From contig JBOHIG010000417.1 in assembly GCA_050725815.1 (NCBI GenBank), positions 1 to 5,650 of the forward strand: a stretch of 5,650 nt of DNA. Direction: 5' to 3'. This DNA is from VAZQ01 sp050725815. GTDB taxonomy: Bacteria > Pseudomonadota > Alphaproteobacteria > Rhizobiales > Xanthobacteraceae. Position numbers and translations under genes: made by a program. Shown one piece after another: positions 1 to 5,520 of this stretch; position 1 is the first letter of the stretch; every line of letters begins with the position of its first letter. The notes beneath the pieces were generated by a model, which did not search any database, was not told where the DNA came from, and saw only the letters and a program-made list of their open reading frames with translations.

Positions 1-807
1 GAAACACTGGCGTTGCAATTCGGCGGCAACGCCGGAACGCTGGCCGCGCTCGGCGAGAACGGCCTGGCGGTCACGGATCGGCTGGCCGCGTTGCTCGATC
101 TGCCGGTGCCGGACGCGCCCTGGCACGGCCACAGCGACCGCCTGGCCGAGGTCGCCGCCGCAATGGCAATTCTTAGCGGCACCTGCGGCAAGATCGCGCG
201 CGACATCGCACTGTTGATGCAGACCGAGGTGGGCGAGGCGTTCGCAGCCGCGACCGACGGCGGCAGCAATGAGGCGCCGCCGGCGCATGAACGCCACCCG
301 GCGGCCGCCGCCATGGCTCTCGCGGCGGCAGCGCTGACGCCGAACCTGCTGGCGACCATTGTCGCCGGCCAGGTGCAGGAGCACGAGCGCGGGCTCGGCG
401 GCTGGCAGGCGCAATGGCACGCCTTCCCCGCATTGCTCCTGACCACATCCGGCGCGCTGGCGGCCGTCGTCGACATCGCGCAGGGGCTCGACATCGACGC
501 TGAACGCATGCGCAACAACCTGGAGGTGGCGCAGGGTCTGATCATGGCTGAAGCCGTGACCATGGCGCTCGGCGCCAAGCTCGGCAACGAGCAGGCCCGG
601 GTCGTTGTCGCGGAAGCAAGCGGCAAGGCCGTCGCGCACAAGCTTCATCTCAACAGTGTGCTCGCCGACGACCCGCGGGTCACCGCACACATGACGCCCG
701 GCGAACTTGCCCGCTTGTTCGAGCTGATGGGATATCAGGGCGTCGCCCAGACCTATATCGACCGGCTGATCGGCTCGGTCGGGACGCGCGCGGGCAAGCG
801 GCCGTAA
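1..807 (+). CDS. pcaB: 3-carboxy-cis,cis-muconate cycloisomerase, C-terminal part (5' end outside window)
   Basis: The reading frame is open from base 1, so the 268 codons seen are the C-terminal part of a longer gene. The protein belongs to the fumarase/aspartase/argininosuccinate lyase superfamily. The PcaB assignment rests on LALQFGGNAGTL at the left edge, the LMQTEVGEAF helix, the QVQEHERGLGGWQAQW segment, and the NNLEVAQGLIMAEAVTMAL helix near the C-terminus. The known PcaB reaction is cycloisomerisation of 3-carboxy-cis,cis-muconate to 4-carboxymuconolactone in the cytoplasm, within the protocatechuate branch. pcaD follows after 23 nt on the same strand, which supports the call and suggests one operon. 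Oddity: the superfamily signature loop, normally like SSxMPxKxNP, reads GGSNEAPPAHERHP at codons 87-100 (bases 259-300). One Ser is kept, but Met, Lys and Asn are missing and about two residues are extra. Family call is firm; full activity is uncertain. Confidence 0.9.
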   Translation, partial: ETLALQFGGNAGTLAALGENGLAVTDRLAALLDLPVPDAPWHGHSDRLAEVAAAMAILSGTCGKIARDIALLMQTEVGEAFAAATDGGSNEAPPAHERHPAAAAMALAAAALTPNLLATIVAGQVQEHERGLGGWQAQWHAFPALLLTTSGALAAVVDIAQGLDIDAERMRNNLEVAQGLIMAEAVTMALGAKLGNEQARVVVAEASGKAVAHKLHLNSVLADDPRVTAHMTPGELARLFELMGYQGVAQTYIDRLIGSVGTRAGKRP

Positions 808-830
808 CCTCTGGCCAACAGGAGAATTCA

Positions 831-1613
831 ATGCCGGTGATCGACGCGAACGGCTGCCCGATTCATGTCGAGATCGAAGGACCGGAGGCCGCGCCGGCGC
901 TGATCCTGTCCAATTCGCTCGGCACCACGCTCGGGATGTGGGACGGCCAGGTCGCCGCCTTCACGCAACATTTCCGGCTGGTGCGCTTCGACCGCCGCGG
1001 GCATGGCGGGTCCGGCGTGCCGCAAGGCCCCTATTCGATGGAGATGCTCGGCCGCGACGTGCTGGCGATCATGGACGGGCTCAACATCCGCAAAGCCAAC
1101 TGGTGCGGCCTTTCGATGGGGGGCATGGAGGGAATGTGGCTCGGCGCCAACGCGGGAGACCGCTTCGAGCGCCTGGTGTTGTCCAACACGTCGAGCTTCT
1201 TCCCGGACAAGGCCGGATGGAACGATCGCCTCAAGCTGGTGCGCGAAAAAGGCGTGCCGGCGTTCGCGGCCGCCAATATGGAGCGCTGGTTCACGAAAGG
1301 ATTCCGCGGGCGCGCGCCGCAGACCGTCGACGCCATCAAGGACATGTTCGCCGCCACGCCGCTGGAAGGCTACATCGCCTGCGGCTCGGCAGTGCGCGAC
1401 ATGGACCACCGCGATCTGTTGCCGAAGATCAAGGCCCCGACACTTGTCATCGTGGGCCAACACGATCCGGCGACGGTACCGGAAGCGGGACAATATGTGT
1501 GCGAACACATTCCCGGCGCCCGTCTCGCGACGCTCGATGCGGCGCATCTCTCCAATGTGGAGCAGCCATCGCAATTCAACGCAGCCGTGCTGGGTTTCCT
1601 CACCAAACGGTAA
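831..1613 (+). CDS. pcaD: 3-oxoadipate enol-lactonase
   Basis: A 260-residue alpha/beta hydrolase, the normal length for PcaD. The family hydrolyses 3-oxoadipate enol-lactone to 3-oxoadipate, joining the protocatechuate and catechol branches. Visible features: the oxyanion-region motif SNSLGTTLGMWDGQ (residues 27-40), the FDRRGHGGSG turn (53-62), the nucleophile elbow GLSMGG with Ser95, the acid Asp212 in GQHDPATVP, and the catalytic His239 in AAHLSNVE. The triad is therefore complete. The start is fixed by AGGAG at 820-824, six bases before the ATG. It lies 23 nt after pcaB and is probably cotranscribed with it. No pcaC (carboxymuconolactone decarboxylase) follows and none is fused to the C-terminus, so that step must be encoded elsewhere, perhaps upstream of the window. 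Confidence 0.95.
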   Translation: MPVIDANGCPIHVEIEGPEAAPALILSNSLGTTLGMWDGQVAAFTQHFRLVRFDRRGHGGSGVPQGPYSMEMLGRDVLAIMDGLNIRKANWCGLSMGGMEGMWLGANAGDRFERLVLSNTSSFFPDKAGWNDRLKLVREKGVPAFAAANMERWFTKGFRGRAPQTVDAIKDMFAATPLEGYIACGSAVRDMDHRDLLPKIKAPTLVIVGQHDPATVPEAGQYVCEHIPGARLATLDAAHLSNVEQPSQFNAAVLGFLTKR

Positions 1614-1757
1614 GTGGATCACGAAAAGCGGTAACGAGCGAAGGAAAGTTGAATCAGAAGTTCGCAGGAAACATTGCAGCACATTGCGCGACCTTCGGAT
1701 TCGGGACACTCGCCACAGCATTGCCCCCTGGGACTCCGGTATCGATTCAGCAAGCGT

Positions 1758-1773
1758 TAGGCCGCGCGGCCTA
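1758..1773. repeat. Perfect 16-bp palindrome in the pcaD-BLUF spacer
   Basis: The 193-nt spacer 1614-1806 holds no gene. Its clearest element is taggccgcgcggccta, identical to its own reverse complement, ending 33 nt before the BLUF start codon. ACATTGC also occurs twice, 10 nt apart (1671-1677 and 1681-1687), with another CATTGC at 1719-1724. The palindrome could be an operator for a dimeric repressor or the stem of a short hairpin. There is no following T-run, so it is not a typical intrinsic terminator. Function is inferred only. Confidence 0.4.
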
Positions 1774-1806
1774 TCCCTTGCGCTCAAAGAAGCGGGAGGG
1801 GTCGAC

Positions 1807-2271
1807 ATGATGCTGGTTCGCCTAACCTATTTCAGTTGCAACCGTCTCGAACGGGCGCGCGGCCAGTCCGCGGGGATCAGCGAGATTCTCGCGCGATCGG
1901 TCGCCAACAACCGCCGCGACGGCGTCACCGGCGCGTTCATCTACGACCACCAATGGTTCGCCCAGGAGATCGAGGGCGTCGAGGACGCCATCTCGGCAAC
2001 CTTCGAGCGGGTCTTGCACGACCGACGCCATGCCGACGTGACGCTCGTCACCATGCAGCCGGTGCCGGAGCGCCGTTATGCGGGCCTGCAAATGGCCGCG
2101 ATCGCGCGGCGCACCGACAATGACGATCTGTTCCAGCATTATTGCGATGGCGATTTCGAGCCGCCGGCGATGCGGCCGGACCGCATCGCCGATCTGATCG
2201 AAGCCGTCGTCGACCGCCGCTTGCGCGGCGCGCAATCATGGACGAGCCGGCGCGAAGCGAAGACGGCCTGA
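1807..2271 (+). CDS. Short BLUF-domain blue-light photoreceptor protein
   Basis: A 154-residue protein whose residues 3-100 match the BLUF fold, which binds FAD and senses blue light by rearranging a Tyr-Gln-Asn hydrogen-bond network. Visible: Tyr8 in LTYFS, the Asn pair 34-35 in ANNRRDGVTGAFIY, Gln53 in FAQEIEG, then DRRH (72-75) and RRYAGLQM (89-96). The spacing Asn35-Gln53-Met96 equals that of Asn32-Gln50-Met93 in Slr1694, so the photoswitch residues appear intact. The loop between Tyr and Asn is about three residues longer. The Trp common two residues before the Met is Leu94 here. Residues 101-154 form a polar tail without a recognisable output domain, so signalling would need a partner. 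GGAGGG at 1795-1800 serves ATG 1807 (6-nt gap) or ATG 1810 (9-nt gap); both are possible. The frame is open upstream into pcaD but this is not coding. Confidence 0.88.
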   Translation: MMLVRLTYFSCNRLERARGQSAGISEILARSVANNRRDGVTGAFIYDHQWFAQEIEGVEDAISATFERVLHDRRHADVTLVTMQPVPERRYAGLQMAAIARRTDNDDLFQHYCDGDFEPPAMRPDRIADLIEAVVDRRLRGAQSWTSRREAKTA

Positions 2272-2335
2272 CGTGCGAGCGCTGCGGCGGCCCACGGCAA
2301 CGTCATTTCGGCGTGATCGCGCTGCCGTGATAGTC

Positions 2336-2355
2336 CCTCCTATTCTCACGGGAGG
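2336..2355 (+). promoter_or_regulatory. Possible anti-Shine-Dalgarno hairpin before the flavodoxin-like gene
   Basis: CCTCC at 2336-2340 can pair with GGAGG at 2351-2355, which is the ribosome-binding site of the gene starting at 2362, across a 10-nt loop. The stem has only five pairs and could arise by chance; if real it would hide the ribosome-binding site. The rest of the 90-nt spacer 2272-2361 shows no gene. Confidence 0.25.
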
Positions 2356-2361
2356 AAGACC

Positions 2362-3441
2362 ATGGCGAAGGTCAAAGTCCGCAAGGGCATGCCGAGCGTC
2401 GCGCTCAGCCGGGAAGAATTCAGCAAGCGCATGCGAGCGCGCTTCTATGATCCCGAATTCGACGCGCTCAAGCCGGAAATCGACAAGATTGTCGCGACCG
2501 CCTGGAACACCTACGACGCGTATCATAAAAGCCCCCGCACGCGCCGGGCCGGCGCCGCCTTCGCCGACCCCGATTTCGAAGTACCGGTGGAGTGGCTGGA
2601 GACGCGCACGAACATCCAGACCGCCGAACGGCGTCAGAAGAACCGGAAATCGCCGTCACGAATCCTGATCGTCAACGGCTCCTCGCGCAACGACCAGACC
2701 TGCCCCGGCGAAATGTCGAAGACCTGGCGGCTGGTGACCATCGCGCGCGAGATCGTCGAACGCAGCCGCGGTTTCGAGGTCGAGGTGCTCGATTTGAGCC
2801 GCCTCACCGCCGAATACGGCCGCGTCATCTATCCGTGCAAGGCCTGCGTCTCGACCGCGCAGCCGCTCTGCCACTGGCCGTGCAGTTGCTACCCCAATCA
2901 CGCGCTCGGGCAGGCCGGCGACTGGATGGCGGAAATCTATCCGAAGTGGGTGGCGGCCCACGGCGTGATGATCGTCTGTCCGGTCAACTGGTACCAGGCG
3001 CCGTCATCGCTCAAGCTGATGATCGACCGACTCGTTTGCGCCGACGGCGGAAACCCGGATTTCACGTCGACCGGCGGCAAGGATCCAGTGCGAGCCAAGG
3101 AACTCGAGCTCAAGGGCTGGCCTTATCCGCGCCACCTCGCCGGGCGTACCTTCGCCGTGGTGGTGCATGGCGACGCCGCCGGCACCGAGAATCTGCGCCG
3201 TATCCTCTCCGACTGGATGCAGGACATCGGCCTGATCCCCTCGGGCCATCTCGGCCAGATCGACCGCTATGTCGGCTACCTGACCCCTTACGCCACCAGT
3301 CACGACGACCTCGACAAGGACACCGACTTTCAGGAGGACGTGCGCAACGCGGCGCGCACGTTGGTGCAGGCGGTCAAGCAGTTGCGACGCGGCGAGCTGT
3401 TGCCGCCCGACCGCCTGGTGGACGAGCCGAGGCCGAAATAG
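2362..3441 (+). CDS. Flavodoxin-fold NAD(P)H/FMN oxidoreductase-like protein with N-terminal extension and Cys cluster
   Basis: A 359-residue soluble protein. Residues 1-98 are a charged, mostly helical extension without a known domain to my eye. Residues 99-345 have a flavodoxin-like core: a first beta strand with phosphate-loop-like RILIVNGSSRN (100-110), and CPVNWYQAPSSLKLMIDRL (206-224), the family's usual segment beside the isoalloxazine ring. AGRTFAVVVHGDAAG (260-274) is a later core strand. Such proteins bind FMN and usually reduce flavins, quinones or other acceptors; the substrate cannot be told here. Odd: six cysteines in a short reach (114, 159, 162, 170, 174, 176), with the pattern Cx2Cx7Cx3CxC in PCKACVSTAQPLCHWPCSC. 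This recalls iron-sulfur flavoproteins but is not their exact spacing. GGAGG at 2351-2355 sets the start. The gene follows the BLUF gene by 90 nt on the same strand, so joint transcription is plausible, and it converges on the membrane-protein gene with 13 nt between stops. Confidence 0.85.
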   Translation: MAKVKVRKGMPSVALSREEFSKRMRARFYDPEFDALKPEIDKIVATAWNTYDAYHKSPRTRRAGAAFADPDFEVPVEWLETRTNIQTAERRQKNRKSPSRILIVNGSSRNDQTCPGEMSKTWRLVTIAREIVERSRGFEVEVLDLSRLTAEYGRVIYPCKACVSTAQPLCHWPCSCYPNHALGQAGDWMAEIYPKWVAAHGVMIVCPVNWYQAPSSLKLMIDRLVCADGGNPDFTSTGGKDPVRAKELELKGWPYPRHLAGRTFAVVVHGDAAGTENLRRILSDWMQDIGLIPSGHLGQIDRYVGYLTPYATSHDDLDKDTDFQEDVRNAARTLVQAVKQLRRGELLPPDRLVDEPRPK

Positions 3442-3454
3442 CGGGCCGCGCGGA

Positions 3455-3994
3455 TTACGTAGGGGCGGCGGCCGGATACGACGCAACGGCGCGCGGCAGC
3501 GCAGCCCCGGCCGGCGCCGTTGCCTGCATGCGCTGGGCTTGGAGGTGCCGCTCCACCACGATCACGATGACGGCGCCCGCGACCAGCAGCAGCTGCGTCG
3601 CATGGGTCCGCACCAGCGCACTGTCGTCGAGCGCCAGTACCGGCAGCACCCAGATCACGACGCCGGTCACGGCGAGCGCCAGAACCACATCCACGGTCGA
3701 GCGGTCGACGTCGCGGTTCTTGAGCAGCGAGCGCGCGAATTCGATGGCAAAGGCCGCGAACCCCGCCGCGACCAGGAGCTTGGTGCCGGCGAGCAGATTG
3801 CAGGCCATGATCAGGCCGTCGAGGTCGAGATCGAACTGCCGGCGCAGATAGATGGCGGCAATTGTGCGGGTGCGGTCCTCGAAGCCGCTATAGGGCGAAA
3901 CCAGTGCATTGATCGCCTCCCGCCCCCAAATCGGGACGAAATAGATCGACAGCAGCGTCAGATTAACCGCCCCCAGGCGTGGAAATGGCCGCAT
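3455..3994 (-). CDS. Uncharacterised integral membrane protein, about four helices
   Basis: A 179-residue protein of no family I can name. Hydrophobic stretches at about residues 10-28, 60-87, 101-121 and 131-149 suggest four transmembrane helices. Between the first two lies a polar segment, RREAINALVSPYSGF-like and then EDRTRTIAAIYLRRQFDLDLDG (split around residues 24-60). The last 30 residues are Ala/Pro-rich and probably disordered in the cytoplasm. No signal peptidase site, enzyme motif or binding motif is visible. The ATG at 3994 is the natural start because it places a short basic segment (MRPFPR) before helix 1, but the upstream GGGGCGG is only a weak ribosome-binding site. The stop is 13 nt from the stop of the convergent flavodoxin-like gene, and that gap has only the short palindrome CCGCGCGG, no clear terminator. 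Coding is well supported by length and hydrophobic pattern; function is unknown. Confidence 0.75.
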   Translation of the reverse strand: MRPFPRLGAVNLTLLSIYFVPIWGREAINALVSPYSGFEDRTRTIAAIYLRRQFDLDLDGLIMACNLLAGTKLLVAAGFAAFAIEFARSLLKNRDVDRSTVDVVLALAVTGVVIWVLPVLALDDSALVRTHATQLLLVAGAVIVIVVERHLQAQRMQATAPAGAALPRAVASYPAAAPT

Positions 3995-4106
3995 GGCACC
4001 GCCCCGTGCCGGCTCGCCATTGCTGGAAATTCAATGACTTGTTCTCGAACCGACCGGGGCAGTTAAGGCTGTTACAATTGCAGCCTCAATGGAAACCATT
4101 TGTTAA

Positions 4107-4184
4107 CCTTATCGCGCAGGGCGGGCACGGAGTGCTGGCTCCGTCAGGACAGCCCACACCACCCATGGCTTCGCCGCGATAAGG
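4107..4184. repeat. Nested inverted repeats; possible structured RNA or cruciform
   Basis: CCTTATCGCG at 4107-4116 and CGCGATAAGG at 4175-4184 form a perfect 10-bp inverted repeat. Inside it, ACGGAG (4127-4132) pairs with CTCCGT (4139-4144) over a 6-nt loop, and GGGC (4123-4126) with GCCC (4152-4155) extends that stem after a 7-nt bulge. The whole 3995-4284 interval lacks a convincing gene; the AT-richer part 4062-4112, with TTGTTAACC, also holds a small stem, GGCTG/CAGCC at 4067-4085. The structure lies upstream of the membrane-protein gene, so it may be leader RNA, an independent small RNA, or a relic of a palindromic element. Strand cannot be decided. Confidence 0.4.
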
Positions 4185-4205
4185 CCGTCCCTAGTCTAGT
4201 GATCC

Positions 4206-4271
4206 GATGCAAACATTCGCATCCCGTTTGGGCAGGCCACCGACCTTGCCGCGGGCGCGCGATGCGAATGT
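4206..4271. repeat. Competing inverted repeats downstream of the small - strand gene
   Basis: ACATTCGCATC at 4213-4223 and GATGCGAATGT at 4261-4271 are perfect 11-bp inverted copies with a 37-nt loop; two more pairs follow after one mismatch. GATGC at 4206-4210 can alternatively pair with GCATC at 4219-4223, so two hairpins exclude each other. Read on the - strand, the larger stem starts 13 nt after the stop of the 50-residue gene, a place where a terminator would be expected, but only a TTT follows. A terminator or operator role is inference. Confidence 0.35.
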
Positions 4272-4284
4272 CAAATCCACTCCA

Positions 4285-4437
4285 TTAGAGACCCAGTGGG
4301 TTCATGCCGTCCTTCTTGTCCTGATCGCGCTTGTCCTGATCGCCCTCTTCCGGCGCAGGTTTGCGCTCGTCCGTGTTACCGGGGTCCTGTTCCGGCTTTC
4401 CTTGCGGCTGGTTCGGATCGTTCGGATTGCCTGGCAT
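4285..4437 (-). CDS. Small hydrophilic Asn/Pro/Gln/Asp/Lys-rich protein, 50 residues
   Basis: Translation of the - strand from 4437 gives 50 residues beginning MPGNPNDPNQPQ, continuing with a run rich in Asp, Glu, Lys, Arg and Gln, and ending NPLGL before TAA. There is no hydrophobic core, cysteine or known domain, so the protein is probably disordered. The repeated DQDKRDQDKK segment (residues 33-42) is a short internal repeat. A strong GGAGG (4445-4449) lies seven bases before this ATG. The alternative ATG at 4443 is only one base from GGAGG and is unlikely. The gene lies 32 nt after the stop of the AraC-type regulator on the same strand and may be cotranscribed with it, or served by its own promoter inside that gene's end. 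From memory, similar short unnamed proteins occur in Bradyrhizobium relatives; no function can be assigned. Confidence 0.72.
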   Translation of the reverse strand: MPGNPNDPNQPQGKPEQDPGNTDERKPAPEEGDQDKRDQDKKDGMNPLGL

Positions 4438-4444
4438 GCGCATG

Positions 4445-4449
4445 CCTCC
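4445..4449 (-). promoter_or_regulatory. Ribosome-binding site that fixes the start of the 50-residue gene
   Basis: GGAGG on the - strand is seven bases from the ATG at 4437 and one base from the ATG at 4443. The spacing selects 4437. Its strength is a main reason for accepting the short gene as real. Confidence 0.7.
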
Positions 4450-4469
4450 TCATATTTTGGACGGAGTGC

Positions 4470-5345
4470 CTATCCTCCCCGTGCGGCGCGGAACTCGTGC
4501 GGCGAGGTCCCGGTCTGCTTGCGGAAGAACCGGGCGAAATGGGACGGATCGGAGAACGCGAGATCGTAGGCGATCTCGTGGATCGCCTGATTGGTGAAGA
4601 CCAGTTGGCGCTTTGCCTCGGTGAGCACGCGCTGGCGGATCAGATGCCCGGCGGTGATCCCGGCGGCGCGTTTGACATGATCGTTGAGGCGATCGACCGT
4701 CATCGCCAGCTTGTCGGCATAGAAGGCGAGCTGCCGCTCCCGATGGAAATGCTCCTCGATGAGCTTGCGCAGCGCCACCACCGTAGCATCGGTCGGCGCC
4801 AGCGCATCGGCGCGCACCCGGCTGGCCGCGACCCGCGCCACCTCGACCGCGATCAGCGCGAGCAGGCCGCGCATGGCGATGCGAAAGCCGGCGCGCGCCA
4901 GGCAGTGCTCGTCGTGCAGCTCGGCGGCGAATGTCGAGATGCGGAGATGACCTTCAGGCAACGGAACGATCGGATCGGCTGCCAGTGCCTTGAGACGCGC
5001 CAGCGCCTCGCCGCGGCGATCGCCGATCGCTTCGGCGGCGTCTTCCGTGAAGCTCAACACCCAGCCGTCGGTCTCGCCCGGCCGAAAGCGGAATCCGTGC
5101 GCAGCGGTCGGCGGCAGCAGGATCGCGCAAGGCGCCTCGAATGCAATCGCGGCAGCCTCGTAGTTCATCTCGCCGCCGCCGCGCTCGATGAGGAGAATCT
5201 GGAACAGGTTGCGATGGCGATGGGCGCGGATGGTCCAGTCGTGGATCGAGGAACGCGATGCGATTGTTTCAATATGGATGAAGTCGAACGCGGAATCGTC
5301 CGGCGGATCTCCATAGAGATGAAACAGCGGCAGCGCGGTGGCCAT
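4470..5345 (-). CDS. pobR: AraC-family transcriptional regulator, PobR type
   Basis: A 291-residue regulator. The N-terminal LFHLYGDPP (residues 7-15) and FDFIHIETIASRSSIHDWTIRAHRHRNLFQILLI (20-53) are typical of AraC-type PobR proteins, with a cupin-like ligand-binding half carrying His42 and His44 and the GGGEM turn. The C-terminal part (about 188-288) has the two helix-turn-helix units; the second is clear in IHEIAYDLAF followed by SHFARFFRKQTGTSPHEFR. Known members activate pobA, the 4-hydroxybenzoate 3-monooxygenase gene, in response to 4-hydroxybenzoate. The pca genes 3 kb away use the product, protocatechuate, so this role fits, but pobA itself is not in the window. The start is forced: an in-frame TAG (5357-5355) lies three codons upstream, inside a palindromic repeat. 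No Shine-Dalgarno sequence precedes the ATG. The AraC family call is secure; the PobR subtype and symbol are less so. Confidence 0.85.
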   Translation of the reverse strand: MATALPLFHLYGDPPDDSAFDFIHIETIASRSSIHDWTIRAHRHRNLFQILLIERGGGEMNYEAAAIAFEAPCAILLPPTAAHGFRFRPGETDGWVLSFTEDAAEAIGDRRGEALARLKALAADPIVPLPEGHLRISTFAAELHDEHCLARAGFRIAMRGLLALIAVEVARVAASRVRADALAPTDATVVALRKLIEEHFHRERQLAFYADKLAMTVDRLNDHVKRAAGITAGHLIRQRVLTEAKRQLVFTNQAIHEIAYDLAFSDPSHFARFFRKQTGTSPHEFRAARGG

Positions 5346-5353
5346 GCCGCAAG

Positions 5354-5433
5354 TCTAGTGCCGCCGATTTGAAGTTCCTACAGCAGTTGCAGCAAATACG
5401 ACCAGGAACTTCAAATCGAAAAGCGGCACTAGA
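5354..5433. repeat. Palindromic element A, CTAG-ended, 26-bp stem
   Basis: The left arm 5354-5379 and right arm 5404-5433 are fully complementary over 26 bp, interrupted only by AAAA (5419-5422) bulged from the right arm. The loop 5380-5403 is 24 nt. The outer ends read TCTAGTGCC and GGCACTAGA. There is no open frame inside and no transposase nearby, so it resembles a small non-autonomous or REP/MITE-like intergenic element. It begins 8 bp before the regulator's start codon. As RNA in the regulator's leader it would fold very stably. Confidence 0.85.
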
Positions 5434-5445
5434 ATCATAGAGTTG

Positions 5446-5520
5446 CTAGTGCCCCTTGTTTCCGAAATTCGTGTGAGAGTGTGCTGCGGCGTTTCACGAA
5501 CTGCGGAAACGGGGCACTAG
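5446..5520. repeat. Palindromic element B, CTAG-ended
   Basis: The arms 5446-5473 and 5495-5520 pair as 10 bp (CTAGTGCCCC/GGGGCACTAG), a TT bulge, 7 bp (GTTTCCG/CGGAAAC), a 3x3 internal loop and 6 bp (TTCGTG/CACGAA), with a 21-nt loop. Its outer CTAGTGCC is the same as in element A, but the inner stem is largely different. Element A ends 12 nt before it. This looks like a second member of the same or a related repeat family. Confidence 0.8.

Noticed and set aside
262..300. Frameshift in pcaB explaining the lost signature
   Set aside because: The other two frames do not restore SSxMPxKxNP, and the reading frame stays correct on both sides; a simple single indel does not explain it.
1671..1724. 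Repeated CATTGC units as a possible CRISPR or iteron array
   Set aside because: Only three 6-7 base copies with unequal spacing; chance is sufficient.
1003..1806. Long open frame running into the BLUF gene from inside pcaD
   Set aside because: It is a shadow of pcaD in another frame, rich in Arg/Ser/Trp; only the part from 1807 has a ribosome-binding site and domain homology.
828..1808. 326-codon open frame on the - strand opposite pcaD
   Set aside because: Its His/Arg-rich composition is that of an antisense shadow in GC-rich DNA; pcaD has all its catalytic motifs on the + strand.
2592..3851. 419-codon open frame on the + strand across the flavodoxin-like and membrane-protein genes
   Set aside because: Arg/Ala/Pro-rich translation without any motif, spanning two better supported genes.
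4123..4140. Sigma-54 type promoter (GGCAC...GC)
   Set aside because: The GG and GC dinucleotides are not separated by the required 10 bases.
4086..4166. 26-codon frame on the - strand with three Cys
   Set aside because: There is no good ribosome-binding site, and it is fully inside the inverted-repeat region; too short to support.
4296..5372. 358-codon open frame on the + strand opposite the AraC-type regulator
   Set aside because: It is an antisense shadow; the - strand frame has clear AraC/PobR motifs.
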